NCBI GenBank assembly: GCA_018241425.1
Contig: JAFEDU010000004.1
Span: 186,001 to 250,000, forward strand
Origin: Pseudomonadota bacterium
Lineage (GTDB): Bacteria > Pseudomonadota > Gammaproteobacteria > Steroidobacterales > Steroidobacteraceae
Direction: 5' to 3'
DNA: 64,000 bases
Part shown: piece after piece, positions 26,043 through 36,846 of the stretch
How the letters are laid out: each line of letters opens with the position of its first letter
Numbering within the stretch: position 1 is the first letter of the stretch
Notes under the pieces: model-generated
Database searches by the model: none
What the model saw: only the letters and a program-made list of their open reading frames with translations
Told to the model about the DNA's origin: nothing
Made by a program: the position numbers and the translations under genes

Positions 26043-26058
26043 GCTGCGCTAGCGCGGC
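26043..26058. terminator. Hairpin with the SPOR gene stop codon in its loop
   Basis: GCTGCG (26043-26048) pairs with CGCGGC (26053-26058), with one G-U pair. The 4-base loop CTAG contains the stop codon of the minus-strand SPOR gene. There is no T-tract. Confidence 0.35.
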
Positions 26059-26702
26059 ACGACGGCCCCGGTGTGCCCGGCGGCCTTGAGCTTCGCCTGC
26101 AGCTGCGTGGCCGCGGCCCGGTCGTGGACCGGCCCGACGCGCACCCGGTACAGGTGCTTGCCACCCGGGTACTGCGAGACCCCGGCGCTGAAGCCCTGCG
26201 CCTTCACCTTCTGGGCCAGGCGCTCGGCGTTGTCGTGACTCGCGAAGGTACCCAGCTGCACCATGAAACCCCCGCTCCCCTCGCCCGCAGCCGGCGTCGG
26301 TGCCGGGTGCGCTGCGGCCGGCTTCGCCTTCGGCGTGGGTGCGGGCGCCGGTGTCGGCGCAGGTGCGGGAGTCTCGGGGGGCGCTGCGGTCGTGGCCGGC
26401 TGCGCGTCCTGGGCGGGCGGCGGCGCGGCGGCAGGCAGGGGCTGCGGCTGGGGCGGAACCGCCGGGGCCGTCGCGGCCTGAGCGTCGCCGGGGGAGGGCT
26501 TCGTCCCCTGAGCGTCCCCTCCATCGAGGTTGAATTTGTAGGCGACTAATGGCGGCCCCTCGGCTGGCGCGGCGGCCAGCGGACGCGAGCCGGACTTCAC
26601 CGGCCCCTGGAGCAGCTCGGGCACCACCAGGGCGATCAGCACCACGAGGATGACTGCGCCCGTCAGCCGCTCTAGCTGCTGTTTGTTCACCAGACCACCC
26701 AC
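26049..26702 (-). CDS. SPOR domain protein (DedD-like)
   Basis: 217 residues. A short cytoplasmic N-terminus, one membrane helix (about 15-32, LTGAVILVVLIALVVPELL), a long Pro/Ala-rich periplasmic linker (60-140) and a C-terminal SPOR domain (about 143-217, FMVQLGTFASHDNAERLAQKVKAQG... RVRVGP). SPOR domains bind denuded peptidoglycan at the division septum. The place between cvpA and folC is that of dedD. The start could be GTG 26702 or GTG 26690. Confidence 0.88.
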   Translation of the reverse strand: MGGLVNKQQLERLTGAVILVVLIALVVPELLQGPVKSGSRPLAAAPAEGPPLVAYKFNLDGGDAQGTKPSPGDAQAATAPAVPPQPQPLPAAAPPPAQDAQPATTAAPPETPAPAPTPAPAPTPKAKPAAAHPAPTPAAGEGSGGFMVQLGTFASHDNAERLAQKVKAQGFSAGVSQYPGGKHLYRVRVGPVHDRAAATQLQAKLKAAGHTGAVVPR

Positions 26703-26795
26703 GCTTGGGGCAAGTTCGCCGAATTCAAGCGCGCGGTGCGGGCCGCACGCAGGATGTCCCCCGCGGGCGCGTCACCGCTGCGCACCGCTCACGCA

Positions 26796-28106
26796 TTATA
26801 TCCGAAGCCACTCGAGCGCCGGGCCGACGGTGTGGAGCGAGCCGCACACGAGCACGCGGTCCCCGGGGCGCGCGAGGCTGCGGGCGCGCACGCAGCCGTC
26901 GGCCACTGAATCGCAGAGGTCGGCCGGCGTGCCCGGAGGCAGCGCCAGTCGCGTGAGCAGCTCTGCGGCACTGCCGCCGCGCGGGCCCGGGAGTGCGCAC
27001 ACGACCCAGTGGTCGATGCGCCCGTTGAGGGCCGCCGCGATCGCGGCGGCGTCCTTGTCCTTCAGCACCCCGACGACGGCCAGCGTGCGTCCGTGGGGAC
27101 CGGGGAGCGCGCGGGCCGCGAGCTGCGCGGCGAGCACCCGCGCGGCCGGCTCGTTGTGCGCGATGTCCAGGATCCACTCGACCTCGCCCGGGACGACCTG
27201 GAAGCGCCCGGCGAGCTGTACCGATTCCAGGGCGCGCGCGGTGCGCGCCCGGTCGGGCCGCGCCAGGTGCGCCAGTGCCTGTCGCGCGGGCGGGGAAGGC
27301 GCGCCGCCGACCTCCAGTGCCTCCAGGGCCGCGAGTGCCGTGGCGGCGTTGCGGTACTGGATGTCGCCCGCGAGTGCGGGCGCCGGCAGCCCCTTAAGGT
27401 GCAGCTGCATCCCGGCGTAGTCCCAGCGCGCATCGGCATGCACCTGCCAGGCGAAATCCCGGCCGGCCACCACGGCGCGCGCGCCGAGGCGGTCGATGGC
27501 GCCGAAGACGCTCGCGGGCATGTCCGGGGTGCCCAGCACCGCCGGCCGCCCCGGGCGGAAGATGCCGGCCTTCTCCGCCCCGATGGCCTCGAGCGTGTCG
27601 CCGAGCCAGTCGCGGTGATCGAAACCGACTGAAGCCAGCACCGTCGCGTCCGCGTCGATGAGGTTGGTGGCATCCAGGCGTCCGCCCAGGCCGACCTCCA
27701 GCACGGTGAACTCGACCTGCAGCGCCCGGAAGAGCCACAGCGCGGCGAGCGTGTTGTACTCGAAGAAGGTGAGCGTCGTGTCGCCGCGCGCGGCCTCGAT
27801 GCGCTCGAAGGCATCGATGAGCTGCACGTCCGTGACCTCGGCGCCGCCGACCCGGATGCGTTCGTTGTAGCGCACCAGGTGCGGGGAGGTGAAGAGGCCC
27901 ACGCGCGCCCCCCGGGCCGCCAGCAGCGCCTCCAGCAGCGCGCATACCGAGCCCTTGCCGTTGGTGCCCGCCACCGTGATGACGGGGGTGGCGCTGCGCT
28001 CGACCCCGAGTGCGCGCGCCACGGCGCTCACGCGCGCCAGCCCCATGTCGATGGTCTGCGGGTGGACCTGCTCCTGGAGCCGCAGCCAGTCCTCGAGGGG
28101 GCGCAT
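26796..28106 (-). CDS. folC: Bifunctional folylpolyglutamate/dihydrofolate synthase
   Basis: 436 residues. It adds glutamate to dihydropteroate and to folates. This Mur-ligase-type enzyme has the P-loop ITVAGTNGKGSVCA near 42-55, LFTSPHLVRYNERI, the GGRLDATNLIDAD segment and a C-terminal domain with DIAHNEPAA and GVLKDKD. It belongs to the accD-folC-dedD-cvpA-purF string. Confidence 0.96.
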   Translation of the reverse strand: MRPLEDWLRLQEQVHPQTIDMGLARVSAVARALGVERSATPVITVAGTNGKGSVCALLEALLAARGARVGLFTSPHLVRYNERIRVGGAEVTDVQLIDAFERIEAARGDTTLTFFEYNTLAALWLFRALQVEFTVLEVGLGGRLDATNLIDADATVLASVGFDHRDWLGDTLEAIGAEKAGIFRPGRPAVLGTPDMPASVFGAIDRLGARAVVAGRDFAWQVHADARWDYAGMQLHLKGLPAPALAGDIQYRNAATALAALEALEVGGAPSPPARQALAHLARPDRARTARALESVQLAGRFQVVPGEVEWILDIAHNEPAARVLAAQLAARALPGPHGRTLAVVGVLKDKDAAAIAAALNGRIDHWVVCALPGPRGGSAAELLTRLALPPGTPADLCDSVADGCVRARSLARPGDRVLVCGSLHTVGPALEWLRI

Positions 28107-28142
28107 CGCGAAACCGCTGGTGCCGGGCGGGGAGCGCGGGGT

Positions 28143-28160
28143 GGCGGCCTTCAGGCCGCC
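28143..28160. terminator. Hairpin with the accD stop codon in its loop
   Basis: GGCGGCC (28143-28149) and GGCCGCC (28154-28160) form a perfect 7-bp stem. The loop TTCA contains the accD stop codon. It lies between accD and folC on the minus strand without a T-tract, so it may attenuate rather than terminate. Confidence 0.4.
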
Positions 28161-29014
28161 GCGGCGGGCAGCTTCTGCAGCAGCCGCAGGAGCGCCGCGA
28201 TGCGGTCGCGCATGTCGCGCCGGTCGACGATCATGTCGATGGCGCCGTGCTCGAGCAGGAACTCACTTCTCTGGAAACCCTCGGGCAGTGTCTCGCGCAC
28301 GGTCTGCTGGATGACGCGCGGGCCCGCGAAGCCGATGAGCGCGCGCGGTTCTGCGAGGTTCAGGTCCCCGAGCAGCGCCAGGCTCGCCGACACCCCGCCG
28401 GTGGTCGGGTCGGTGAGCACCGAGATGAACGGCAGGTGGGCCTGCGCCAGGCGCGAGAGCGCGGCGGCGGTCTTGGCCATCTGCAGGAGCGAGTACAGCG
28501 CCTCCTGCATGCGCGCCCCGCCGCTGGCGGCGAAGCACACGAACGGGCGGCGCTCCTGGATGCAGTAGTCGACGCCGCGCTTGAAGCGCTCCCCGACCAC
28601 CGAGCCCATCGAGCCGCCGAGGAACTGGAACTCGAACGCGCACGCCACGATCGGCAGCGCATGCAGGGTGCCGGTGAGGACGATCAGCGCATCGCTCTCC
28701 CCGGTGGCCTTCTGCGCCTGCACCAGGCGGTCGCGGTAGCGCTTGCTGTCGCGGAACTTGAGCGGGTCCTCCGGGGCGATCCCGGCGCCGATCTCCTCGA
28801 TCGTGTCCGGGTCCAGGAAGCGCTCCAGGCGCTCGCGCGCCCCCATGCGCATGTGGTGGCTGCACTTGGGGCACACGTACAGGTTGCGCTCGAGTTCGGC
28901 GCGGTACAGCACGGCATCGCACGCCGGGCACTTGATCCACAGGCCCTCCGGGACCGAGCGCGTGCGACGCTCGGTCTTGATGCGCGAGGGCATGATCTTC
29001 TCGAACCAGGACAT
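28151..29014 (-). CDS. accD: Acetyl-CoA carboxylase carboxyltransferase subunit beta
   Basis: 287 residues. This is the beta subunit of the carboxyltransferase that makes malonyl-CoA for fatty acid synthesis, working with AccA. The N-terminal zinc ribbon has four cysteines, Cys29, Cys32 (CPAC), Cys48 and Cys51 (CPKC). The crotonase-fold domain includes [31 protein letters not shown] and [12 protein letters not shown]. The usual neighbour trpF is absent between truA and accD. Confidence 0.97.
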   Translation of the reverse strand: MSWFEKIMPSRIKTERRTRSVPEGLWIKCPACDAVLYRAELERNLYVCPKCSHHMRMGARERLERFLDPDTIEEIGAGIAPEDPLKFRDSKRYRDRLVQAQKATGESDALIVLTGTLHALPIVACAFEFQFLGGSMGSVVGERFKRGVDYCIQERRPFVCFAASGGARMQEALYSLLQMAKTAAALSRLAQAHLPFISVLTDPTTGGVSASLALLGDLNLAEPRALIGFAGPRVIQQTVRETLPEGFQRSEFLLEHGAIDMIVDRRDMRDRIAALLRLLQKLPAAAA

Positions 29015-29033
29015 CTAGGCCCGCTGGGTAACC

Positions 29034-29843
29034 TTAAAGGCCGTCGATCATAGCCGATCGGCCGGGGGCGCCCCCTTCCGGGGCCTGCGAGGGCAGGCCG
29101 AAGGCCTCCGCGTAGCGCACGCCGGCGAAATACAGTCCCGCGGCGGGGGCCGTGGCGGGGGCCCGGGTGCGGTCGCGGCCGGCGAGGACCTCGGCGGCCC
29201 ACGCGGGCGCGGCATCGCCCCGGCCGACGTGGATCAGCAGGCCCACGAGGTTGCGCACCATGTGGTGCAGGAAGGCATTGGCCTGCGCCTCGATCACGAG
29301 CCAGTCCCCGCGGCGCTCCACCGCGAGCCGGGTCAGCCGCCGCACCGGGGACTTCGCCTGGCACTCCGCGGCCCGGAAGGCACTGAAGTCGTGCTCGCCG
29401 GTGAGGTGCGCGGCCGCGAGATTCATCGCCGACTCATCGAGCGGACGGTGGATCCAGGCGACACGGTTCGCGTTCAGGGCCGGGCGGGCGGCGCGGTTGA
29501 GGACCAGGTAGCGGTAGGTGCGGCCCTCGGCACTGAAGCGGGCATGGAAGTGCTCGGGGACCGCACGCGCCCAGGTCAGGCACACATCCGCCGGCAGCTC
29601 GCTGTTGGCGCCCAGCACCCAGCTGCGCAGGGCGCGCTCGGCGGCGGTGTCGAAGTGCGCGACCTGGCCGAGCGCATGCACGCCGGCATCGGTGCGCCCC
29701 GCGCACACCAGGGCCACGGGGCCGGCGGCGATGCGGGCCAGGGCACGCTCGGTGACCTGCTGGATGGAGGGTGCAGCGGGCTGGCTCTGCCAGCCCGCGT
29801 AGGCGGTTCCGTCGTATTCGATGCCGACCGCGATGCGCGCCAC
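29034..29843 (-). CDS. truA: tRNA pseudouridine(38-40) synthase
   Basis: About 269 residues from GTG 29843, chosen because it begins the family's RIAVGIEYDGTAYAGWQ and has AGAAGG about 10 bases upstream. A GTG at 29882 would add 13 residues of low-quality sequence. It isomerises uridines 38-40 in the anticodon stem. The catalytic Asp lies in CAGRTDAGVHALGQVAHF; EHDFSAFRA and FLHHMVRNLVG are further signatures. It is located downstream of fimV as in Pseudomonas. Confidence 0.95.
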   Translation of the reverse strand: MARIAVGIEYDGTAYAGWQSQPAAPSIQQVTERALARIAAGPVALVCAGRTDAGVHALGQVAHFDTAAERALRSWVLGANSELPADVCLTWARAVPEHFHARFSAEGRTYRYLVLNRAARPALNANRVAWIHRPLDESAMNLAAAHLTGEHDFSAFRAAECQAKSPVRRLTRLAVERRGDWLVIEAQANAFLHHMVRNLVGLLIHVGRGDAAPAWAAEVLAGRDRTRAPATAPAAGLYFAGVRYAEAFGLPSQAPEGGAPGRSAMIDGL

Positions 29844-29914
29844 GGGACGGTCGCCTTCTCGAGCGCGGTGCGGCCGGATCACGGCCGCACGCGCTCATGG
29901 GTGCACTGGTAGGA

Positions 29915-32900
29915 CTAGCCGGGGAGCGACTCGATCAGCCGCTGGGCTTCCTGCTTCTGCGCGGCCGAGCCCTCGGTCAGCACTTCCTCGAGGATGTTGC
30001 GTGCCCCGTCCGGGTCGCCCATGTCCATGTAGGCCCGTGCCAGGTCGAGCTTGGTGCCGACCTCGCTCATGGTGACCGGCTCCAGGTCCGGCAGCGCCAG
30101 GTCCTCGGACGACAGGCGCTGGGTGGCGGCAAAGGCCGCGTCCGGTACCGTCGCGGTCCCCACGTCGAGGTCGAGCGTGCCGCCGTTCACCTCGTGGGTG
30201 CCGGTGGCGAGTCCCACGTCCAGGTCGACGTCGCCGGCGGCGACGTGCGTGCCGGTGGCATCGCCCACGTCCAGGTCGAGTCCCTCGCCGGCGCCCAGGG
30301 CGCGCAGGCGCGAGGTGGCCGAGCCGTCCGGTCCTGCGAGGTTGGTGGTCTGCGTGAGCGCGGCTTCGAGCTCGTCCTGGTCGAACTGCCACGCCCCGGT
30401 GGTCTCACCGGTCTCTTCCTTCGCCCGGCGGTGCGCGTCCTCCATGATGCGGCGCGACTGGTCATCGAGGCCGGCCACCAGGGTGGGGGCATCGGGGCTG
30501 GAAGCCTGCGCGGAGGCGATCCCGGGCTGGTCCACGGTGTCGACGGCGCCGACATCGAGGCCGAGGTCGTCGATGGCGAGCTCGGCGGTGTGGTCCGCGC
30601 CGCTCCCCTGCCGCATGGCGTTCTCGAGCTTCTGGCGCAGCGTCGGGTTGTCCTGCGGGGCGAGCTGGGGCTGCTCGACCGTGGGACCTTCCATCTCCAC
30701 GGTGCTGCCCGCGCCGGACTTCATGCGCGTGGTCATCTGGCGCGTGCTGCCGGTCGCCCCACCGAGCGTGCCCTCGAGCGCGAGGTTGCGGTCGGTGATG
30801 CCGGACTGCGATTCGGCGGTGGCGTCGAGGTCGCCGACCGCGCCGCCGATGTCCAGATCGAGGCTGTTCGGGGACTGCGCCTCCGCGGGCACGTCGCCCA
30901 GCAGGTCGAAGTCGACGCGGCTCTGGCCGCCCTCGAGGTCGAGGTCGACGCCACCGGCGGCGGCACCGGTGACGGCGCCTCCGGAGGAGAACAGCGGATC
31001 CTCGGGCGCGAGCTGCTTGCCCATGATCAGGATCTTTTCCCACTCGCCGGGGGCGGCCTGGTCACGCGACTGCGCGAGCTCGCGCGCGGTCGTAAGGAAC
31101 TGCTCCTTGTTGCCCCAGACGAAGAACACTTCGAGGAGCTTGAGCTTCAGGTCCCGGCGCCCCGGCTCGCGCGAAATGGCGATGCGGATGAGGTCGGCGG
31201 CCTGGTCGTACAGACCATAGGCCATGTGGAAGTCGGCTTCCGCCAGCGGATCACCCTGGTCGAGGTTGATGGCGGTCTCGCTGCTGATGGTCTCGTCCGT
31301 CGCGACGTGCTTGGGCGGGGCCATGACCGGCTGCGTGCCGGTGAGCGAGATCTGCGGACGCTCGTGCGAACCGGTCTCCTCGACGAGGAACGCGGACTCG
31401 GGCAGCGCGGCGGCCGGAGCGCGCGCGGGCACCGGGCGCGGGGGCGCAGGCGCCGGCTCGGCGAAGGGCTCATCGCGCGCGCTGATGCGCTCGAGGCTGC
31501 CGGTATCAGGGGTCTCGGCGGCGAGCCGGCCGAGCGAGTCATCGAGCTCGCTCGCGCGACGCGCCTTGAACATGCGGAAGCCCAGGAGGCCGATCACCGC
31601 GAGCGCGATCGCCGCGAGGATCCACCACATCCCGAGGAGCGTGTCGAGGAAGGAGCCACCGGAGGACGTAGCCGGCTTCGGCTTCGTGGCCGCAGCGCTC
31701 GGGGCCGGCGGCGGCGGGGGCGCGCTCTCCACCGGCGGCGGGGGCGCCTCGGTGGTCGCGGGCGGCGCGGTGGCCGCCGGGGGATTGGCAGCCGGCGGCT
31801 GGCTCGCGGCGGCCGGCGGTGTGGCCGTGGCGGGCGGGGTCGTTGCCGCCGGCGGCGGCGCCGGTGGGGCGGTGCCCTGCTTCTGCGCGGCCTGCTGCTG
31901 CATGCGCGCGAGTTCGGCGTTCTTGAGTTCCAGCAGCCGCTTGGCCTCGCTGTCGGCCTGGGCCTGTGCCGCGGCGCTGCCGGGCTTGCCGGACGCAGCG
32001 GCGGGGGTCGGGCTCGGGGGTGCGGCCTTAGCCGGGGCTCCGGACGTGGCCTGGGAGGGCGTGACGAGCTTCAGGCGGCCGGACTTCTCCGCGGGCGCCT
32101 CGGTGGGTGCCTCGGTCGGGGTGCCCGAACGCCATGCGGCGTACTGGCGCTTGATCTCGGCGGCGGCCTCGGAGGCCGGAATCGCGGCGGCCGCGGAGGC
32201 CTCCGGGATGCGCAGCACGGCGCCCGAGCGCAGGACATTCATGTTCTGGCGGAAGGCCTGCGGGTTCGCCTGGTAGATGGCGAGCATCCAGCTGCGGGTA
32301 CTCGCGGCGTTCACGTTGGCGCCGGCGACACCGCTGGCGATACCGGACAGGGTCTCGCCCCGCTCGACGGTGTGCGCCGTGCCGGCCGAGGCAGCCTCAC
32401 CCGTCTCGGCCGGCGCGGGCGCCGGGGTGGTGGCCGCGTGCGAATGCGAGCGGCGCGTCGGCGTCGGGGCCGCGGCAGCGCTCGGGGTCTCGGCGGCAGT
32501 GGCGGTCGGGGCTGGCGGTGTCGGTGCGGAAGCCTGCGGCGCGGGCGGCGTGGGGGCCGGGCGGGCGATGGCGCCCTCACGGGCTCCGGTGCCGGTGCTC
32601 GGCGTGTTGACCGGGGCGGCGGCGACCTGCGACTCGTTCGGCGTGTACACCGGCGGGTCGAGCAGCATGGTGTACTCGCGCACCAGGCGGCCGCGCGACC
32701 AGTTCACCTCGACCAGGAGCGTCACGAAGGGCTCGGTGATCGGGTCGTTCGATTTGAGCTTGATGACCTCGCGCCCGTCGGGGGTGCGCGTGGTCTTCAT
32801 GGTGATGCCGGACAGGTAGGCCGGGCGGTCCAGGCCGTAGTGCTCGAAGGTATCGCGCGAGGCCAGCTGGACCTGCACGGTATTGGCTTCGTCCGGAGCC

Positions 32901-33040
32901 ACGTCCACCAGCTCGATTTCCGCGTCCAGCGGAGCATTGAGCGGAGAAAGGAGGTGGATGTCTCCGAGGCCTAAGGCAAAGGCTGCTGAGGGCAAACCGA
33001 GCAGCGCGGCCAGCGCCCGAGCGGAGCGTTTGGCGATCAT
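29915..33040 (-). CDS. fimV: FimV/HubP-type polar organiser protein
   Basis: 1041 residues. FimV-type proteins are inner membrane, peptidoglycan-binding proteins that organise the cell pole and type IV pili. A signal peptide is followed by the conserved FimV N-terminal region (LGLGDIHLLSPLNAPLDAEI), a LysM domain (about 222-277, HTVERGETLSGIA), a Pro/Ala-rich linker, a membrane helix (about 470-490), and a long acidic cytoplasmic part. That part carries repeated LDLDVGxATGTH units near 935-985, and the FimV C-terminal motif (DLARAYMDMGDPDGARNIL) ends the protein. An FimX-like protein elsewhere in the window fits a twitching-motility role. Confidence 0.94.
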   Translation of the reverse strand: MIAKRSARALAALLGLPSAAFALGLGDIHLLSPLNAPLDAEIELVDVAPDEANTVQVQLASRDTFEHYGLDRPAYLSGITMKTTRTPDGREVIKLKSNDPITEPFVTLLVEVNWSRGRLVREYTMLLDPPVYTPNESQVAAAPVNTPSTGTGAREGAIARPAPTPPAPQASAPTPPAPTATAAETPSAAAAPTPTRRSHSHAATTPAPAPAETGEAASAGTAHTVERGETLSGIASGVAGANVNAASTRSWMLAIYQANPQAFRQNMNVLRSGAVLRIPEASAAAAIPASEAAAEIKRQYAAWRSGTPTEAPTEAPAEKSGRLKLVTPSQATSGAPAKAAPPSPTPAAASGKPGSAAAQAQADSEAKRLLELKNAELARMQQQAAQKQGTAPPAPPPAATTPPATATPPAAASQPPAANPPAATAPPATTEAPPPPVESAPPPPPAPSAAATKPKPATSSGGSFLDTLLGMWWILAAIALAVIGLLGFRMFKARRASELDDSLGRLAAETPDTGSLERISARDEPFAEPAPAPPRPVPARAPAAALPESAFLVEETGSHERPQISLTGTQPVMAPPKHVATDETISSETAINLDQGDPLAEADFHMAYGLYDQAADLIRIAISREPGRRDLKLKLLEVFFVWGNKEQFLTTARELAQSRDQAAPGEWEKILIMGKQLAPEDPLFSSGGAVTGAAAGGVDLDLEGGQSRVDFDLLGDVPAEAQSPNSLDLDIGGAVGDLDATAESQSGITDRNLALEGTLGGATGSTRQMTTRMKSGAGSTVEMEGPTVEQPQLAPQDNPTLRQKLENAMRQGSGADHTAELAIDDLGLDVGAVDTVDQPGIASAQASSPDAPTLVAGLDDQSRRIMEDAHRRAKEETGETTGAWQFDQDELEAALTQTTNLAGPDGSATSRLRALGAGEGLDLDVGDATGTHVAAGDVDLDVGLATGTHEVNGGTLDLDVGTATVPDAAFAATQRLSSEDLALPDLEPVTMSEVGTKLDLARAYMDMGDPDGARNILEEVLTEGSAAQKQEAQRLIESLPG

Positions 33041-33140
33041 TCAGGGCACCCCGACAGGAATCATTGGGTGGAAAATCTTTTTGAAACAACAGGATAGGGC
33101 ATATCTTGCGACCCCCCTATCAACCCCGCGGCAATATAAC

Positions 33141-34166
<1,026 letters not shown>

Positions 34167-34195
34167 CGTGCGCTCCCTCTCTTAAAGGACCGTCT

Positions 34196-34216
34196 GCCGC
34201 CCCCGCTAGGGGCGGC
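34196..34216. terminator. Hairpin with the aroC stop codon in its loop
   Basis: GCCGCCCC (34196-34203) and GGGGCGGC (34209-34216) make a perfect 8-bp stem. The 5-base loop CGCTA contains the aroC stop codon. It lies between aroC and asd on the minus strand with only a short pyrimidine run afterwards. Confidence 0.45.
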
Positions 34217-35303
34217 GCGTGATGTCGGGGGTTCCCTGCCGGACGTCCATGTTCTGGGCGCGGTGCCGCAGGTAGTGGTCCATGAGGACGATCGCCAGCA
34301 TCGCCTCGGCGATCGGGGTCGCCCGCAGGCCCACGCAGGGGTCGTGCCTGCCGGTGGTCTCGATGTCGACCGCTGCGCCCGCGACGTCGATGGTGCGGCC
34401 GGGCACCTGGATGCTGGAGGTGGGCTTGAGGGTGAGGTGCGCCAGCACCTCCTGGCCGGTGGAGATCCCGCCGAGGATGCCGCCGGCGTGATTGCTCGCG
34501 AAGCCCTGCGGGGTCAGTTCATCGCGGTGCTCGCTGCCCTTCTGGCGCACCGCCTCGACCCCGGCCCCGATCTCCACCGCCTTGACGGCATTGATGCTCA
34601 TGAGCGCATGGGCGATGTCGGCATCCAGCCGGTCGAACACCGGCTCGCCGAGGCCGGGCGGCACGCCGCTCGCCACCACGGTCACGCGGGCACCGATCGA
34701 GTCCCCCGCGCCCCGCACCTGCCAGATGAGCGCCTCGAGCTCGGCGATGCGCGCCGGGTCCGGGCAGAAGAACGGGTTCTGGTAGGCGAAGGCCGGATCC
34801 ACCGGCTCGAGCGTGAGCGCGCCGATCTGGCTCAGGTAGCCGTGGATGCGCACCCCCAGGCGCGCGGCGAGGTAGCGGCGCGCGATGGCACCGGCCGCGG
34901 TGCGCATCACGGTCTCGCGTGCCGAGGAGCGGCCGCCGCCGCGGTAGTCGCGCACGCCATACTTGTGCTGGTAGGTGTAGTCGGCGTGCCCGGGGCGGAA
35001 ACGGTCCTTGATCCTGTCGTAGTCGCGCGAGCGCGCATCCGTGTTCTCGATGAGGATGCCGATCGGAGTCCCCGTGGTGCGCCCCTCGAAGACACCCGAG
35101 AGGATGCGCACCTGATCACCCTCGCGGCGCTGGCTGACGAAGTGCGAGGTGCCGGTGCGGCGCCGGTCGACGTCCTCCTGCAGGTGCGCCTCGGTCAGCT
35201 CGAGCCCGGGCGGGCAGCCATCGACGATGCAGCCGAGCGCAGGTCCATGGCTCTCCCCGAAGGTGGTCACGCAGAAGAGCTTGCCGATGGTGTTGCCGGA
35301 CAT
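34206..35303 (-). CDS. aroC: Chorismate synthase
   Basis: 365 residues from ATG 35303 ([10 protein letters not shown]), the normal family start; a longer frame upstream runs through prmB and is not coding. It converts EPSP to chorismate using reduced FMN. Signatures are [39 protein letters not shown] and the C-terminal [12 protein letters not shown]. It starts 11 bases after the prmB stop. Confidence 0.97.
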   Translation of the reverse strand: MSGNTIGKLFCVTTFGESHGPALGCIVDGCPPGLELTEAHLQEDVDRRRTGTSHFVSQRREGDQVRILSGVFEGRTTGTPIGILIENTDARSRDYDRIKDRFRPGHADYTYQHKYGVRDYRGGGRSSARETVMRTAAGAIARRYLAARLGVRIHGYLSQIGALTLEPVDPAFAYQNPFFCPDPARIAELEALIWQVRGAGDSIGARVTVVASGVPPGLGEPVFDRLDADIAHALMSINAVKAVEIGAGVEAVRQKGSEHRDELTPQGFASNHAGGILGGISTGQEVLAHLTLKPTSSIQVPGRTIDVAGAAVDIETTGRHDPCVGLRATPIAEAMLAIVLMDHYLRHRAQNMDVRQGTPDITRRP

Positions 35304-35314
35304 GGTGAGACCCG

Positions 35315-36223
35315 TCAGTGCTTCAGGAGCTGCTCGCGGCTGAGGAGGAACACCCCGCCGCCGCCGCGCGCGAACTGCAGCCACAGGAAGGGCAGTCGAG
35401 GGAAGGCGCGGCGCAGGGCGCGCTCGCTGTTGCCGACCTCCGCCACCAGGACCCCGCCCGGTGCCAGGTGCCGCGGCGCCTCCCTCAGTATGGTGCGCAC
35501 GGCATCGAGGCCGTCGCGCCCGGAGGCGAGCGCCACGCGCGGCTCGTGCCGATACTCCGGCGGCAGGCTCTTCAGCTCTCGCGTCCCCACGTAGGGCGGG
35601 TTGGTCACGATGATATCGTACGTGCGCCCGCGCAGGGCGCTGAAGTTGTCCGAGCGGATGAGGCGCACGCGCCGCCCGAGGCGGTGCCGGCGCACGTTGA
35701 GACGCGCGACGGCGAGCGCCTCGGCCGAGATGTCCACCGCATCGACCCGCGCGCGCGGCAGGTAATGCGCCACCGCGATGGCGATGCAGCCCGAGCCGGT
35801 GCCGATGTCGAGCACGCGCCGCACGGCACGCGGCTCGACCCAGGGTGTAAAGCCGCGCTCTATGAGTTCGGCGAGCGGCGAGCGCGGAATGAGCACCCGC
35901 GGATCGACGGTGAAGCGCAGGCCGGCGAAGCCCGTGGTGCCGGTCAGGTACGGGGCCGGCATGCGCTCGGCGATGCGGCGCGCGACGAGTTCGCGCGCCG
36001 CCGCCTGGGCGTGCGCCGGGACGCGCCGGCGCAGGATCGCCGCGGACGCATCGGGAGGCAGCCCCAGCGCATGCAGCACCAGCGAGGCCGCCTCGTCCCG
36101 GGCGTTATCCGTACCGTGGCCGAAGAACACCCGGGCACGGCTCAGGCGCCGCGCACTGGCGCGGATCAGCTCCCCCACCGTCGTTCCCGCCGCGTGCGCG
36201 GGCCTGTGAAATAATCGCTTCAT
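35315..36223 (-). CDS. prmB: Ribosomal protein uL3 glutamine N5-methyltransferase
   Basis: About 302 residues from ATG 36223. This SAM-dependent enzyme methylates a glutamine of ribosomal protein L3. [16 protein letters not shown] and [14 protein letters not shown] are PrmB-specific; [13 protein letters not shown] binds SAM and VTNPPYV is the catalytic NPPY loop. The start codon overlaps head-to-head with the ATG of the divergent Sco1 gene; GTG 36178 is a possible later start. The prmB-aroC-asd order is conserved in gammaproteobacteria. Confidence 0.94.
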   Translation of the reverse strand: MKRLFHRPAHAAGTTVGELIRASARRLSRARVFFGHGTDNARDEAASLVLHALGLPPDASAAILRRRVPAHAQAAARELVARRIAERMPAPYLTGTTGFAGLRFTVDPRVLIPRSPLAELIERGFTPWVEPRAVRRVLDIGTGSGCIAIAVAHYLPRARVDAVDISAEALAVARLNVRRHRLGRRVRLIRSDNFSALRGRTYDIIVTNPPYVGTRELKSLPPEYRHEPRVALASGRDGLDAVRTILREAPRHLAPGGVLVAEVGNSERALRRAFPRLPFLWLQFARGGGGVFLLSREQLLKH

Positions 36224-36842
36224 GACCAAGACATCGACGCGGGTACTCCTGATCGCCGCCGCCCTGGCCGCGACCGTGATCGGCTTCTACGTGGCGCGAC
36301 AAATTGACAGGCCGGCGCCGCAGCTGGCAAGCGGCACGTGGTTCCCCCAGGCGCGGGCGATCCCGGACTTCAGCCTCGTGGACACCGGCGGCGCCACGGT
36401 GACCCGGGCAGTGCTGGTCGGGCACCCCAGCCTCCTCTTCTTCGGTTTCACGCACTGCCCGGACGTGTGCCCGACGACGCTCATCAAGCTCGCGGCCGCG
36501 AGTCGCCAGGCAGCCGTCCCGAACCTGAAGGTCGTGTTCATTTCGATCGACCCGGGCCGGGACACCCCCGAGGTTGTGGGCCGCTACGTGCATGCGTTCG
36601 ATCCGGGCTTCGAGGGACTCACCGGCACCCCGCAGGCGGTCGCGAAGCTCGCGCGCAGTGTCGGAGTCGTGGTGGCCCGGGTAGAGCAGCCGGGCGGGGA
36701 CTACACCATGGACCACTCGGCGGTGGTGTTCCTCACCAACGATGCGGGCAAGGTGGTGGCCGTGTTCACCCCGCCCTTCGATGAGAAGCTCATGGCCCAG
36801 GACCTGAAGGCGAGCGCCCCGCATCTGGCGGGCGGCCACTAA
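36222..36842 (+). CDS. SCO1/SenC family copper chaperone
   Basis: 206 residues. An N-terminal membrane anchor (residues 8-25) is followed by a thioredoxin-fold periplasmic domain with the copper-binding CPDVC motif in FGFTHCPDVCPTT and the distal histidine in YTMDHSAVVF. Such proteins deliver copper to the CuA site of cytochrome oxidase or act in thiol-redox control. No oxidase genes are nearby. Its ATG overlaps the prmB start codon on the other strand, and no clear Shine-Dalgarno sequence precedes it. Confidence 0.92.
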   Translation: MTKTSTRVLLIAAALAATVIGFYVARQIDRPAPQLASGTWFPQARAIPDFSLVDTGGATVTRAVLVGHPSLLFFGFTHCPDVCPTTLIKLAAASRQAAVPNLKVVFISIDPGRDTPEVVGRYVHAFDPGFEGLTGTPQAVAKLARSVGVVVARVEQPGGDYTMDHSAVVFLTNDAGKVVAVFTPPFDEKLMAQDLKASAPHLAGGH

Positions 36843-36846
36843 AGCA

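Noticed and set aside
30170..30275. Repeats in the 3' part of fimV (LDLDVGxATGTH)
   Set aside because: As an independent repeat element this was rejected: the repeats are in frame, acidic and typical of FimV/HubP cytoplasmic regions.
29771..32974. A 1067-codon open frame on the plus strand opposite fimV
   Set aside because: Its product is Arg/Gly-rich low-complexity sequence without family resemblance. The minus strand has all FimV domains. Long antisense frames are expected at this GC content.
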